Assembly: GCA_036365455.1 (NCBI GenBank)
Contig: JAWQUS010000030.1
Span: 17,628,001-17,692,000 of the forward strand
Length of the DNA stretch: 64,000 nucleotides
DNA from: Macrosoma leucophasiata
Taxonomy: Eukaryota; Arthropoda; Insecta; Lepidoptera; Hedylidae
Reading direction: 5' to 3'
The translations under genes and the position numbers were made by a program. The notes below the pieces were generated by a model. That model worked only from the letters and a program-made list of their open reading frames with translations, was not told where the DNA came from and did not search any database. Of the stretch, positions 42,920 to 56,074 are shown piece by piece. Positions within the stretch are counted from its first letter, which is position 1. Every line of letters begins with the position of its first letter.

Positions 42920-43231
42920 ATCAGCTCCCCGAGAAATCTCGAAATTGACAAATCAAATTTTGAAAAAAAAGACCAAGTCTGTCCGCTACGTGGTTCTAAA
43001 AATGGAAGCCATTTTAGTAATCATAACCCGAAGAAATCTCGAAATTGACACTCATATCACAATTTGGAAAAGTAATTATGTTCGCCATCTTGTATCTCAT
43101 AAAAGATGTCATTTTCGTTTTCAACGCCTCAAAAAACCTCGAATTAGACACCCATATCATAATTTTTTTTAAAAATCTGTCTTCCATTTTGGATCTGAAA
43201 ATGGCTGCCATTTTCTTAAATCGTGACGATT

Positions 43232-43400
43232 ACATTTTGACACCACTATCGAATTCCACACTCTCAAGAACCATGAAAACGACACCCATGACGAAAAACT
43301 TGACAACTTCATGCAGCCGCCATCTTGGATTTATATTTTGACACCACTATCGAATTCAACACCCTCAAGAACCATAAAAACGACACTATTTTCGTAATTA
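43232..43400 (-). repeat. inverted partner of the 101 bp repeat
   Basis: Complement of one complete and one partial unit, with GCAGCCGCCATCTTGG and ACACCACTATCGAATTC. Confidence 0.88.
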
Positions 43401-45177
43401 TCACCTCAAGGAACCCTGACATTGACACCCACATTACTTACATACTATTATCGCTTACAGTAGGTACCATTTAGAGAAGTCTAAATTGGGAAATGCCGTG
43501 GTGCTCGTACGCCCTGAAGTTCCATCACTGAAGCTCTACCACTGTATATTACCATCTACCCGGAACATGATAACGGTTTACATAAGATAAAGTTAAAACC
43601 TTACTGGCAGGTAAAATAGGTAACACGAACACGTAGGTATTTACGCCTTCGAGTTCGTTCATTGGAACTCTATCACGTCGAAATGTCCATTCTATTATGT
43701 AGTAGGTATTACGAGTATTACATATTATCTAACACTGGTCAAAGATCTTTTTCCTATTAATTTAAATTGCATAATTTATTCATTTAACATATTTTGGACC
43801 TACTTTACACAAATATACATACATATATAATAATTTAATGGTTTTTTATTAATATTTTTTCTTAAAATGCAGATTTTGCTGTTACTGCATTTTAGTTTTG
43901 GGCGGGCAGGCTTGTCAGCACATCCCTTTGAGTGTGTGCCGGCACGCACACCAACGAAAATACTGTCCAGCGTAGAGATGGGCATTAAACGCATCGATTA
44001 CTTCCCGCCCTTGGGCGGGAATATGGGTAGTTTTTTTAAATAGTCTTTTGAAACAACAGTATATTTAAACTGTTAATAAGAATTATTTTTAATAATTCTG
44101 TTATGGTATTTTCCAGTAAAATTATCGCATTAATCATATAAAAATATATTTCATTATTAAGAACAAAGAAAATAAATCTTTTTTGTAAGTGTTGGATTGA
44201 AAAATGAACCGAATGTGTTCCAAAATTCTGAATATATTACTCAGAATTTAATAGAATTTCTGAGCTAGCTAGTATAAACATATTACTAAGAGGAAAAAAA
44301 ACCTATTTAAGATCGAATAATAAATGGTAATGGTTCAAAAAATACACCATTTAAGTGTCTACATTGCACCCAGCCAGGGCGGGTTGCTAATGTAATTATT
44401 AGGTCGCATGATCGAAAACCATGACAAAACACATGCAGGTAAAGGTATTTTTTTTATGGCCAAAATGATGATTAAATGGTAAGGTAAAACTAATATATAA
44501 CTATAAAAAAACATAACAACTATAGGTCTCGGGAGTGCCAATGGATCTGTATTTTGACCTCTCATTTTGTGAAGATGTCTATAGGCAGCAGACATCACTT
44601 AACATCAATGTGAACTGCAGGCTTGTTTGCCACCTTCATTGCATAAAAAAACTCAGAATATAATGTTCTGAGTTAGACGGAATAAACATAATACATATAC
44701 CTACCCAGTAGCTAACTGTAACGAATTTTTAAGATAATAATAAGATTTAGAAAGTACTAAATACCATAGATCCATCTATTGCGTATTTAATACTGTCGAA
44801 TCCATTTCCTTTGTTGAGGTCGGTTAATAAGTATAGACAATATCTGTAACATGTTCTCTTATTTCACCTCCAATAATGACTTAGTATTCCATAGTAAAAT
44901 ATATTTAAATGCAGTAATATAAATAATACAGTCACATTTTAAATTTCGCTTTGTAATCGAACTTTAAAAATAAATACCCAAAACACCGGACATTTTCCCG
45001 CTTAGCATAATAACGATGCCCATCCCTACAAGTCTTTAGACAGTCTTGTCTAACGTCTGCGGCATGGCACAGACACAGACGTGTCTGTGCGAGACACAAC
45101 TGTCTTTAGACAGTCTTGTCTAATATGTGCTGTAGCCCTAACATTGCACCCGTGCGAATCCCGCAAGTAATACATAT

Positions 45178-46455
45178 TAGGTTTAGGAAAAAGTTTCTTC
45201 GCATTTTTTAAGATAATTCAAAACATTTTTTAACATAGTTTATTTAAATTTAACTAAAGAATGTATGTACCATTTTGTTCGATAACCTTTTGCCATCTTG
45301 TAGGTAGGGACATGATCCCATTGCTATAAAAATTTTGGGACTTCTCAGCAAAATACCGCGACAAGTGGATTTGGCAATCCTCTCGTGATGTTAACCTAAC
45401 ATTGCATAAAGAATTCTGAAGAGACCGAAACAGGTGGAAATCTGAAGGTGCAAGGTCAGGACTGTACGGCGGATGCATTAACACCTCCCAGACAAACTCT
45501 TAATTTTTGCTGAGTGGCTATAGATGTGTGAGGTCTAGTTATCATGATGAAACACCACACCCCTTCTGTTGATCAATTCCGGCCGCTTTCTCTCAACTTC
45601 TTGCTTTAATCTCATCAGTTGTTCACAGTAGAGTTCAGAATCGATAGTCCTGCCTGGTGGTAATAGCTCATAATGAATAATACCCTTCCAATCCCACCAC
45701 ACACACAACATCACCTTATTGCGAGTTAACCCGGGTTTCGCCACAGTCTGTGAAGCCTGACCGGCCTTTGACCACGACCTTTTTCGCACGTTCTTGTCGT
45801 ACGTGATCCACTTTTCATCACCAGTTATCAGCTTCTTCAAAAATGATTCGGTTTCATTACGTCGTAATAAAGAATCACAAATGAGTACACGGTTCATTAG
45901 GTTTCTTTCAGTGAGCTCGTGAGGTACCCAAATATCGAGCTTTTTTTTGTACCCAGCTTTTTTAAAATGCGCCAAAACTGTTTTGTGATCAATTCTCAGT
46001 TCTTCAGCTACGTCGTAACTACTGATATGTCGATTGCTCCACTTTTTCAAAAACGGCATCCATTTTATCCGTAATAGGGCGACCAGAGCGAGGTGCATCT
46101 TTGACATCAAAATTTCCGGATTGAAAACGCATAAACCAAATTTGTGCTACTCTCACAGACACTGCACTAGGTCCATAAACATCGCAAATTTTTTTCGCGG
46201 ATTGCGTTGCATTTTTACCTTTTTTGTAGTAAAATTTTAAAATGTATCGAATTTATTGATTAGATTCACTCATCTTGACAGTACGAAAAACAAATGAAAA
46301 TCACACATTTGCCTAATTTGAATTTGGAATTATGTTCTTTAAAATTTTAACTTTCAATGATACCAAAACCAGCCAGATACAAATACTACAGCCAAAGAGA
46401 TTTTATTACAAGTTCATACATACTATAATGCGAAAAGACTTTTTCCCCAACCTAT
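45178..46455 (-). mobile_element. mariner transposon with both TIRs
   Basis: About 1.28 kb. The ends TAGGTTTAGGAAAAAGT and, inverted, TAGGTTGGGGAAAAAGT continue to TTCGCAT. The length is typical of mariner. The transposase is on the - strand and broken. TIRs differ at a few bases, so the copy is probably immobile. Confidence 0.9.
45254..46270 (-). pseudogene. mariner (DD34D) transposase, broken
   Basis: Reading on the - strand, the helix-turn-helix part includes YGPSAVSVRVAQIWFMRFQ, then RHISSYDVAEELRI. The catalytic core has TGDEKWITYD (first D), VFHHDN (second D) and YSPDLAPSDFHLF (third D). It resembles the mariner groups with a WVPHELTERNLMNR linker. Breaks: an early stop after the start, a stop/frameshift near 46015, and a frameshift just after HHDN near 45535. 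No intact protein can be made; cut-and-paste activity is lost. Confidence 0.9.
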
Positions 46456-46754
46456 TATATGTAAATTAAATAAAAGTAATTTTGCTAAACATAATCCTGT
46501 ACTAACAAGAAATTCCAATTTTGGGTTCCGGATCATATTCGAGCCTGTTAAAAACATTCGGTGTAATGACAAAAGAAATTCACTTTTGGAGTAAGCTCAT
46601 TATTTTTTGTGGCTGCTCCCTCATTCCCGCTAATGAGACTCCACAATCTAGCTTTTCCTCTGAAAATATGTTTATTAGTAAATAACGGTGGGTGAAAATT
46701 GACGTCTATTTATGTAACACGGTATTTTGATGCAGTATTTTTAAAATTGGCTTA

Positions 46755-47305
46755 CATGTACATAGATGTAGAATATTTGGAATAATGCTCTCATCTTTGG
46801 GCGGGAGCCCCTAGATACCCGCTTGGTCCCCTTGACTCCATTCAAAAACGTGCCATTTGAATCGTCAACGATCCAGGAGTCACAGATAGACTCGAAGATT
46901 TGAGTCTGCACAGAGACATCGAATGTCTGTGAATTTTCTACTGCCTTTACAATGGTGAGTGCTCTGATGAACTGTTCCATCTGGTGCCATCGTCTACATT
47001 CCTACATCGCATCACCCGCTGAAGAGAGAAGTTCCATCCGAACAGATTGGAAACTTTGAAATGCTGAACGGTCCGATTCGCGCGATCATTCCTGCCCAGA
47101 ACATGCAAATTGTGGAACGAACTTCCCTCTGAGGTGTTCCCCCGGTGCTACAACATGGGGTTCTTCAAAACTGGCGTCAAAAGAGTCCTTCAAGGCTGGC
47201 AGCGCATTGGCAACTCCCCTGATGTTGCAAATGCGACGGTAACCACTTTCCATCAGGTGGCCCGTCAGCTTGTCTTTCAATCCCTTGACATAAAAAAAAT
47301 AATTT
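46755..47305 (+). pseudogene. LINE C-terminal fragment (Jockey/R1-type), + strand
   Basis: Same tail as 9590-10070 in the opposite orientation: MWNELPSEVFPRCYNMGFFK (47110 on), then GVKRVLQGWQRIGNSPDVAN. It ends in a short A-rich tail at 47290-47303. Upstream the frame is shifted. RT domain absent. Confidence 0.75.
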
Positions 47306-47940
47306 GAGGGCCAAAATAACTAAATCATTATACATAAGTTGATTAATGATTCGTCATCATCACTTCAGCCAAAAGACGTCCACGGCTGAACAAAAGCCTG
47401 TCCTACATGCCCACAAAAAATAAACAAAAATGTTTTCTAAAGTTCATAAGAGCATTTCCCGGCTGCTCGTGGCGCCATTTTGCCTGGGCAAGGTGCATGG
47501 CATATATACCTACCTACGCACATAAAAATGCCAGTTCAGAGGTAAAAATTAATGTCTATAAGAAAAATAAAATTTAAAAAACTATAAATTTTAAAAAGTC
47601 GTAGATCAAATGTTGTTTTGGATTTATGTAGAGGGGCTGTCTGCAAGAGGTGACGATTATTAACCTTGTATATTCGTATTTCTAATATCTTCCAAGGAAA
47701 GTAATACAGGACAAGCTTCAGTAACCATTCCCATAGGAAAGATCCCGGTTCTCTCGGATGGATGAAATAATTTGATAATCTACCTCAAACTAATCGAGTC
47801 CCAGTGGATAGTGAAATAGTGGAAGATCAATCAATAAATTTATTTCTCAGGATACTACGGTTCTTTTATTATATTTTATTGTATTTTTCTTTTCATTAAC
47901 GACGCTCTAGAGAAAATTGCCTATTCTTACAGATAGGTTT

Positions 47941-47942
<2 letters not shown>

Positions 47943-47983
<41 letters not shown>
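47943..47983. repeat. (TA)n microsatellite
   Basis: About 20 TA units, directly at the 3' end of the LINE fragment that follows, so possibly its expanded tail. Confidence 0.9.
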
Positions 47984-48450
47984 TCACGCCAGGTCCCCAA
48001 CGGGTAAGGAGAGAGTGTAGAGCGCCAGATATCCCAGTCCTCACACACCTTTCGTGCCTCATCTACCTTCATAATTTCCTTCATACATGGACGCCGATTC
48101 TTAAGACTTTTGACCGCACCATCAGACAGAACTCGACCTATTTGGTCATAGTTGGTCAGTCTTGGTCTTCCTGGGCCTCTGCAACCATCCGCATTCGCAT
48201 TGTATAGCTGTTTAGTCATTCGCTCATTCGACATTATATCTATAAGCCCGAACCATCGGAGAATGCCTTTTTTTAAATGTTTACACCGATACTCTAATTC
48301 GCACAAAGCCTCTTGCTTACATCTTCATTACGAACGCGATCGGTGCGCGATATACCGCAGATCTTGCGGAAAGATCTCAGCTCGACCGCGCTTAATTTAC
48401 TTTCATGCTTTTTCCTGCATACCCAGCTCTCGCTTCCATATAGGTTTTGT
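47984..48450 (-). pseudogene. LINE C-terminal fragment with RGPGRPRL motif, copy 2
   Basis: The - strand reads RWFGLIDIMSNERMTKQLYN, then GPGRPRLTNYDQIGRVLSDG, colinear with 11816-12330. It lacks the hairpin found there, so it shows the ancestral order. Truncated at the 5' end. Confidence 0.8.
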
Positions 48451-48944
48451 AATTAGATGTTCTCATCTAATTGACTACTAAATGTTTGGTGCTATTGTTA
48501 TCCGGTAAGATACCTCGCCAACCGCCAAACTCAAATGCTTTCGTGATGCATTCGATTTTGACGCCATCCTGTCTGACTCGTACGGATTAACTTTTCCCTG
48601 AGTGTGTTTTCATCAGCAGGTACATACCTATGTACTTTAGAGCAAAATGTTCTATTATTCTTTTTTTTCCCAGTTCTATTATTCTTTTTTTTGGAACAAA
48701 GGTCGCCAGCATGCAGTTTAAATAGATGTAAAATGGTGACTGCAGCCATAAGGCTGCTGCTTGGTTTGTCGAATTGTAGATGTAAGTAGAATAGAATAGA
48801 AGAATAGAAAATATTTTTATTTCGAATAGATCTTTACAGATACTTTCTAAACGTCAAGAAATCATAAAATACCTGACTTTATACATCTACACGAAAACCA
48901 AAGGTCAAAATTCAGATGCGATACTTTTTTATCATGTGAAGCTT

Positions 48945-49184
48945 GCAGCTCACATTGATGTTAAGTGATGACTGCAGCCTATAGACACCCACACAAAGAC
49001 CAAGGTCAAAATGCGTTACCACTCCTGAAGCCTAAGGTGTTATGCCTCTGTGCCGGAGATTACAGAGCCGTACATTACCACCTGATCGGAACACGATAGT
49101 GCTGAACACTACCATTTAGCGGCACGAATATTAGGTAATGCGGTGGTGCCTACGCCCGCGAGCTCCGCGAGCTCTACCTCCAGT
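48945..49184 (-). mobile_element. SINE-A copy with small deletions
   Basis: The TGCAGATGCGTTA segment is shortened and GTCACTGGA is lost near the 5' end. A second, older piece follows at 49288-49475. Confidence 0.78.
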
Positions 49185-49949
49185 ACAAAGATATATACTA
49201 TACTTACAAAACTTACAAAGGTACAAAGATATATAGATACTTTCAAAACGTCAAGAAATCATAAAATACATGTCTTTATACATCTACACGATAACCAAAG
49301 GTCAAAATTCAGATGCGTTGTAGTCATTATGTCTCTTTGATAATTCTTACCGGGCCATGCAGTACCATCTAACCGGAACACGAATGTACTGAAATAGTAT
49401 TTGGGGGCAGATAGATTCTTTAGGTAATGCGGTGGTGCCTTCGTCTTCGAGTTACAATGGGACTCTACAACCAATGAAAATACGTATTCACTTCTTGCTT
49501 GTTTATTATTTCAAGATATAAAAAAACCTGATATCCATGGGATAAGTAGAATGTCCTGTAGGGTATGAACTATATTATTGATAAATAGTTACTCAGCAAG
49601 AATTCCTTTCCACACTTTTCAGAATGACCTTTAGATGAGGTAAAAGTACTTTAGAATAATCATGGCTGTATCAAGTAAAAAGGTATTGTAAAGAATCAAG
49701 GGTCATAATAGAAAGGCTGAAAAGAAATACTATAAATATTGCTCAGAGCGTTCACTGGATGGTTTAATGTACCTCATTACAGCCCTCTTTATTACAATAA
49801 TCCGGTTATTTCGGACGTAATTCTTGTAAATTATTACCCATTGTGTGTATTGCATTCGCTCACGTTAAGGCGCTTTGGTTTTTCTATGAGGATTTTATGT
49901 AGACTAGCAACCCGGCCCCTCTGAAATTCTCTCAAAATTCATAATTATT

Positions 49950-50460
49950 TGCTATGAAAAGTTTAAAGAATATTTTGACGAAAGAAGCAAAAAGAAGGGT
50001 ATATGGTATAAAACTATACAACATCAGCCGCCTCAAATCCCTTGGTTTATGCAAAGAAATGTTAACAGAAGTTTTATTATATTAGCGCATAGGTTACGTT
50101 CTGGCCACTATCCCTCGAATCAATTCGGATTTTTAATGAGGAAAGTAGCTTCTCCCAACTGTGATGTTTGTGGTACGAGGGATGATGTCCATCATATACT
50201 CGTAGAATGTGTAAAACTTGAAAGAAAGAGAATTATTTATGCAAATATACAAAATCAATCAGTATGAAATAGGAGCAATAACAGCTTTATTAGGACAACC
50301 GTTTAGTGATGCAGCAAAATAATTATTAAGTATTATATCATAACATAAATAAGTGTCTTTCTCAATGAATAAGTGTATTTAATTGTAGATTAGGTTATGA
50401 TGGGGCTGACATATCCTCCAGTGGACAAAAGCCTCCAAATAAATTTAGATTAAAAAAAAA
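49950..50460 (+). pseudogene. LINE 3' end with RT-associated zinc-binding motif
   Basis: The frame from 49953 reads FKEYFDERSKKKGIWYK, then HRLRSGHYPSNQFGFLMRKV and CDVCGTRDDVHHILVECVKL. The CxxC...HxxxxxC pattern is the C-terminal zinc finger of Jockey/R1-group LINEs. The frame stops at 50267, and a 3' UTR and poly(A) at 50452-50462 follow. The 5' side is truncated, as usual for LINEs. Confidence 0.75.
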
Positions 50461-50529
50461 AAACCCGGCCCTAGCTTTGCACAAGTGCACGTGTATCGAA
50501 ATCTGTGTTTTTTTTTAAGCCTTTCATAC

Positions 50530-50700
50530 ATAAAAAAAATTACACAAGCATGCAGCTCACATTGATGTTAAGGGATGACTGCAAACTGCAACCCATAGAC
50601 ATCTTCACAAAAACCCAAGGTCAAAATGCAGATGCGTTGCCACCCCTGAGACCATTAGTTAATATTAGTTAATATGTATCTGTAATAGTTATTCCGGGTC
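50530..50700 (-). repeat. SINE-A fragment, older subfamily
   Basis: GCATGCAGCTCACATTGATG to the ATAGTTATTCCGGG variant block. Confidence 0.68.
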
Positions 50701-51429
50701 CTACTAAATGTACATTTTTTCCTTTTTCAATAATACGCTCGCTTGCCATTTTAATTCGAATAAGTATCTACATCGTTTATTCTCTGCCAGTGTTGTAGTG
50801 TGTAGGCAATAAGGGTAGCAACACCTTAGAGTTGCCATCTCTTTGGCTATAGCCCGACATGTTTGGCTTTTTAGGATGTCCAGTCAATATTTGTGTCCTG
50901 CCGAAAAATCATAATATTTATTGTGTATACAGGAAAGTCGCGAGGTGCACGAGAAATTTAATGTAAACGATGAATCTATTATAGTTGTCTCGATTTTGGG
51001 TAAGCCCCAGTCTGATTTTGAACAAGAGGATAAAGGTTTCGAAATTAGCAAGTTGTTAACAATTTTTCCTAATGAAGCCTAAAATAACTGGTAAGTTTTA
51101 TGCAATATTATTAGTCATACAAGTGTAGAAATAGAATAGAAATAGAAAATATTTTTATTTCGAATAAGATTTACTAAGCATTTTTGAAAAGTCAATAAGA
51201 TTATGTAGATGACATATTATAAAATTATGTAGATGAGTTATTCGCACTCTCTATGTATATGCGCTAAAACAACTAATTAGTGTACCTAGTGTCATCTAGG
51301 TTCCCTGACGCGACAGAGTTTATTTGTTGGGGAAAACTAGTACTAGAGACTGAAGCAGTGCTCTGTTCTATACAAAATTCGGGGTCTAGTTTGTGATTAT
51401 TTTCTTACAACTAATAGGAGGTCAGTACC

Positions 51430-52980
51430 TTCATGGCGCTTACCTACGAGTTTATTCCAACAGCTGACAATATTTTGGTCATACTAAAGAAGTTTATACA
51501 AGCGCCATATGGAAATTATGCTACTGATGCACACGTCGCGACCGACGCTGGAATGACATCAAGACATCCTTTACCATATTGGGACGTGGAATGTACGCGG
51601 ACTGAACACAACATAAACATCCTGGGGCTCAGTGAGACCCACTGGAGGAGTTCAGGGCACTTCACCTCGGACTCTGGAAACAAGATCTATTAATCTGGTC
51701 CAGAGGATCAAAGTAGAAATGGAGTGGCATTTGTTGTCCCACGGGAGATGGACAAATTTGTCATAGAATACAGACCAATCAACGACAGAATTATTACAAT
51801 AAAGTTTTTTTTTTTTATGTAATTGAAGTGGCAAACAAGCATGCAGTTCACATTGATGTTAAGTGATGACTGCAGCCTATAGACACCCATACAAAGACCA
51901 AGGTCAAAATACAGATGCGTTACCACTCCTGAGGCCTAAGGTGTTATGCCTCTGTGCCGGAAATTACAGGGCCGTACATTACCACCTGACCGGAACACGA
52001 TAGTGCTGAATACTACCATTTAGCGGCAAGTAAATCAGGTAATGCGGTGGTGCCTACGCCCGCGAGCTCCGTCACTGGAGCTCTACCACCAGTAGAAGTT
52101 GAATGCAATACCATGCAAACTGAACATCATCCAAGTATATGCCCCAACATCAACTAACTCCACTGAAGAAGAGATTGAGGAGTTTTATGGAATTCTGTCA
52201 CGAACCATAAAACAAATACCTAAACGAGAGATCACGATGGTAATCGGAGATTTGAACGCAAAGATTGGTTCAACAGAAAACGATGCAAGCTTACGCCATC
52301 TGATAGGAAGGTTTGGTATAGGCAACCGAAATGAAAAAGGCGAGAGACTCCTGCAATTCTGTAGTGAAGAGCACCTCACAGTCATGAACACCTGTTTTGA
52401 AAACCACATTCGCCGTCTCTACACTTGGATATCTCCAGGAGACAGATGTAGAAATCAGATCGATTATATTATGATCCAAAGACGCTGGAGATCCTCGATT
52501 CTAAATGCGGTTATATTTCCTGGAGCTGATTGTGGAACCGACCACCAACTTCTTATGGCAACATTCAAACTGAAGAGGCTACACAGATCAACACAGCAGA
52601 AACCTCTAACAAGGATAGACATGACAGGGTTCAAATGTGACATAGCACGAAACCTCCTAAATATCTCGGCAAATAACGACAGCCCATCGGATTCGATTAC
52701 ATGGACAACATTAAAAGAAGTCATAGCACAGACAGCTTCACAAAATGCTCTACCACGTACATCAATGAAAGATTTCATAACACCGGAAACTGCAAAAATC
52801 ATTCTTGAACGTAGAGAACTCAAAGAAAAAGGTCTCAGGACACCAGAAGACCGAGAACGTTACACACTTATGAGCACAGAGGTACAAAGACGATGTCGAC
52901 AGGACAGGAGATTAATCCTATATCCGAAGAGCTCGAAAAACACGCCGAGAAAAACGAGACCAAAGACTTGTACCGCAAAC
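51430..52980 (+). pseudogene. RTE-like LINE, endonuclease part, split by SINE-A
   Basis: An apurinic-endonuclease-type domain: NILGLSETHWRSSGH, QVYAPTSTNS, MVIGDLNAKIG, QIDYIMIQRRW and CGTDHQLLMATFKLK hold the usual E, Y, D/N and D-H residues. A TAA at 51691-51693 interrupts it, and SINE-A splits it at 51807-52095. The frame continues to 53031 but leaves the correct frame near 52900. It would have nicked target DNA during retrotransposition. Confidence 0.85.
51807..52095 (-). mobile_element. SINE-A copy inside the LINE endonuclease
   Basis: AAGTT is duplicated at 51802-51806 and 52096-52100. Removing one copy plus the SINE rejoins the LINE frame. Full length with poly(T) start. Confidence 0.9.
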
Positions 52981-53024
52981 TTAAAGATCTCACGAAGACG
53001 CGAAGTCCGAAAACTCGTGTTATT

Positions 53025-54180
53025 CGTGTAGATCCTGAACATCCGACAAATTATTGAGAAGAGCCGAGAATTTAACACGCCGGTTGTGTTGTGTTTCATC
53101 GACTACGCTAAAGCGTTCGATTGCGTGCAATGGGAACTATTATGGAATGTGCTAATAGAGATGGGAGCGCCCAAACACCTAGTGGGTCTTATCAGCAACC
53201 TCTATGCAGCAAATCGCTCTTATGTCAAACTCGACACGGAATGCTCAAACATGTTCGAAACAAAGAAGGGAGTACGGCAGGGCTGCACTATCACCTGTGT
53301 TGTTCAACATCTACGGAGAATACATTATTCGCAAGTCCCTTGAAAATTGGGAAGGCGGGTTTGCAATAGGAGGAAAACGAATATCTAACCTCAGATACGC
53401 CGATGATACAACTCTCCTGGCAACATCTATAGATGAAATGCAAATACTTCTGCAAAGAATCGAATATGAAAGTATGGCCAAAGGTCTCGCTATCAACAGA
53501 AATAAAACATAACTGATGATAGTGGACAGAGCTGGCAAACTTTCAAATGTGAGAAACATTCCAAATATAGAAGTGGTCGAACAATTCACCTACCTAGGAT
53601 CTCTCATTTGCAATGATGGAAGTTGCGCCCCAGAAATCAAACGTAGGATGGCCATTGCAAAAGACGCCATGTCTCGACTGGGAAATATATGGAAAAATCG
53701 AGGCGTCACAAACAACACCAAGATGCGCCTCGTAAAATCACAGATTTTTCCCAATATTTCTCTACGGGGTGGAAACATGGACCATTTTGTCATGAGAAAG
53801 ATGCAGAATAGATTCATTTGAGATGTGGTGTTGGCGAAGAATGTTGCGCATACCGTGGACAGCCAGGCGAACCAATTTGTCAATTTTATCGCAACTTCAC
53901 GTCGCGGACCGCCTCTCCACTTTGTGCCTTCGCCGGATCACGAGCTATTTTGGACATATAGCTAGACGCGGGGAAAATAGCTTGGAGAGGCTGATTGTTG
54001 TGGGCAATGTGGAGGGGAAAAGGGCAAGAGGCCGATCTCCAACCAGATCAGTTTTTTACACCACGATGCAAATGGCCGCAGACCGGGGCCGATGGAGACA
54101 TTTCGTCCGATCGAGAGTGATGCCAGGATGATCACGATCCTCAGTCATGAGGGAACGACCAGAGAGAGAGAGAAAGAAGT
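53025..54180 (+). pseudogene. RTE-like LINE, reverse-transcriptase palm and C-terminus
   Basis: The palm has CFIDYAKAFDCVQW, GVRQGC and LRYADDTTLLA, with YLGSLICNDG after it. The C-terminal region reads WCWRRMLRIPW and, after a stop, GRSPTRSVF. An RT finger segment is missing (a deletion joins near 53032), a frameshift lies near 53290, and there are stops at about 53511 and 53819. The 3' end is GGGAACGACCAGAGAGAGAG. Confidence 0.85.
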
Positions 54181-54204
54181 TTATATTAATGTGTACCTAC
54201 ACTT

Positions 54205-54331
54205 TGTAGAAATTAAATTTGCGGATTAAATACCATTGTCACGGGTAGCTGGAAAACGACCGAAACGTCGGGTATAAGAAGAAGTTTGGTAGTGTTGTAT
54301 TCGAGAAATTCCGCAAATTTAATTTCTACAA
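54205..54331. mobile_element. 127 bp TIR mini-element
   Basis: 22 bp perfect ends, TTGTAGAAATTAAATTTGCG(GA) inverted at 54310-54331. The loop contains CGACCGAAACGTCGGG. Confidence 0.7.
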
Positions 54332-54995
54332 TGTATGAAGCTCGTGTACCTACACGTTTATGTTCCCATCACACACACCTGCGAAACTTCTTCTTCTCTT
54401 AAGTTACACTCTTGACAGAGAAGTCGTGGTCAAATTTCCAAGTGTAGTGGCTCGTTTCACAATCCGTCTCCACATGTCACGTGTCTTCGCCCGGTGATAG
54501 CGCCTGGTGGTAGACCGCAGCCTAATGATTGACTTTGGGAATTTGTATATAAGGCAACTCTTGCGAAAACTTTATATGTGCGATTCAACACGGCCATACG
54601 CCATCTTCCGTACTGTACAAGCATGTTGTATTTCTTCAGTGTTCCACTAGATGGCGCTTAGGTGTAGTGAAGACTACAGGCGTATTCTATAACGCGGTGG
54701 CGATCAATGTGAAAGCCACTATGCAGTACATTGCTGTTTTATTTTAAAAAAATCGTATTTTATCACGGCACGTCAAAACAGCAATGAACAGTACAAACTA
54801 CAAAGTAGCTATTGAATTTATGCCGAGATATACAATACGTACTCCATGATTTGTAGTACGAACACAACAAATACAGAAAAATATCGCAAACGAGTTGTAC
54901 GTTCATGAGTGATACGGCTGAACTTAATATAAAGAATGAATTAGTAATTACCTGACCCAAATTACTACTAAAGTACTAAACACTTTGTTAATACC
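54332..54995. other. spacer, nothing recognised
   Basis: Mixed composition; no repeat match and no motif in the 65-codon frame at 54763. Confidence 0.4.
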
Positions 54996-55279
54996 TTTTT
55001 TTATATAATGAAAGTGGCAAACAAGCATGCAGTTCAAATTGATATTAAGTGATGACTGCAGCCTATAGACACCCACACAAAGACCAAGGTCAAAGTGCAG
55101 ATGCATTACCACTCCTGAGGCCTAAGGTGTTACGCTTCTGTGCCGGAAATTACAGGACCGTACATTACCACCTGACCGGAACACGATAGTGCTGAACACT
55201 ACCATTTAGCGGCAAGTTTATTAGGTAATGCGGTGGTGCCAACGCCCGCGAGCTCCGTCACTGGAGCTCTACCACCAGT
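54996..55279 (-). mobile_element. SINE-A copy, full length
   Basis: Poly(T) to CTCTACCACCAGT. Confidence 0.88.
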
Positions 55280-55659
55280 AAATAACCTTATGAATATTAC
55301 AAGCTCTCTTCCTTCAGAAACACCCTAATTGACACATTTCATTGATGAACAAACACATTAGTGAAATCTGTTTGATCAATCAAAATCAAAAACTAAATAG
55401 AGCATAAATACAACATTCCCAGCAAGCATAACCGCAAGTATCGCCTTGTATGCACATTATAAAATTATGTAGATATATGGATAACATTACACCAGACCCA
55501 ACAACAGAATGTAGTCAGAAGCAAGTTGCAAAAAAAGAAACTGGTTCGCGAGCGTCTAACCAGGGTTACTAGGATTAAAAAAATATATTTAATTTTATGA
55601 ATTAAACATCATATTAATTATTTAACTTTTAAATAATGTTGACAAATGAATAGTTTGGG

Positions 55660-56055
55660 GAGTTTTGGCGGGAACCTTGAAAGAGGCGTATGGTGCTCTT
55701 ATTTTATTTCATTTTCTAGGTGTATTTTTAAGTTATATTGAATAAAGTTGGTGGCATTTTGTTTGATATCGGTTTATTACAGTGCCCGTGTATAGTGAAA
55801 TAGAATAACAGTGCGAAAACACGACCTTTCAGGTTGCCTCCAAAACTTCATTGTAAATGTTCTGGTAAAGTAGCCATCGCTTTACTTGAATAACTTGATT
55901 GTAACTCACTTAACTGACAAATTATACTTGATAACTTATATACTTGATACTTACATATTATACTTGATGACTATATTATACTTACTTTTACGCTGCTTAA
56001 ATAAATACGAAATATCGTTTTACTTGACACTGACAATATGCGTATTAGCGATGCC
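55660..56055 (+). repeat. unclassified repeat E, copy 3
   Basis: Longest match to 9085-9430, extending through TTTTACTTGACACTG..AATATGCG. Confidence 0.75.
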
Positions 56056-56074
56056 AAAATAAAAAAAAATAAAA

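Larger units (their letters stand above)
42149..45139. mobile_element. 3 kb non-coding TIR element with inverted 101 bp repeat arrays
   Basis: Ends AGGGCTACCGCGCATATTAG and the complement of AGGGCTACAGCACATATTAG, with AGACAAGAC.GTCTAAAGAC continuing inward on both sides. Inside are three 101 bp-type units on + (from 42562), a degenerate central stretch, and two units on - near 43232-43400. The right half is AT-rich and carries worn SINE-A pieces (43470-43690 and 44511-44651). No transposase frame was seen. No clear target duplication could be read, so the superfamily is unknown. Confidence 0.72.

Noticed and set aside
43974..45031. hAT-like element with TAGAGATGGGCAT / ATGCCCATCCCTA ends
   Set aside because: The ends look hAT-like and inverted, but no 8 bp target duplication could be read and the right end coincides with the inner TIR of the 3 kb element.
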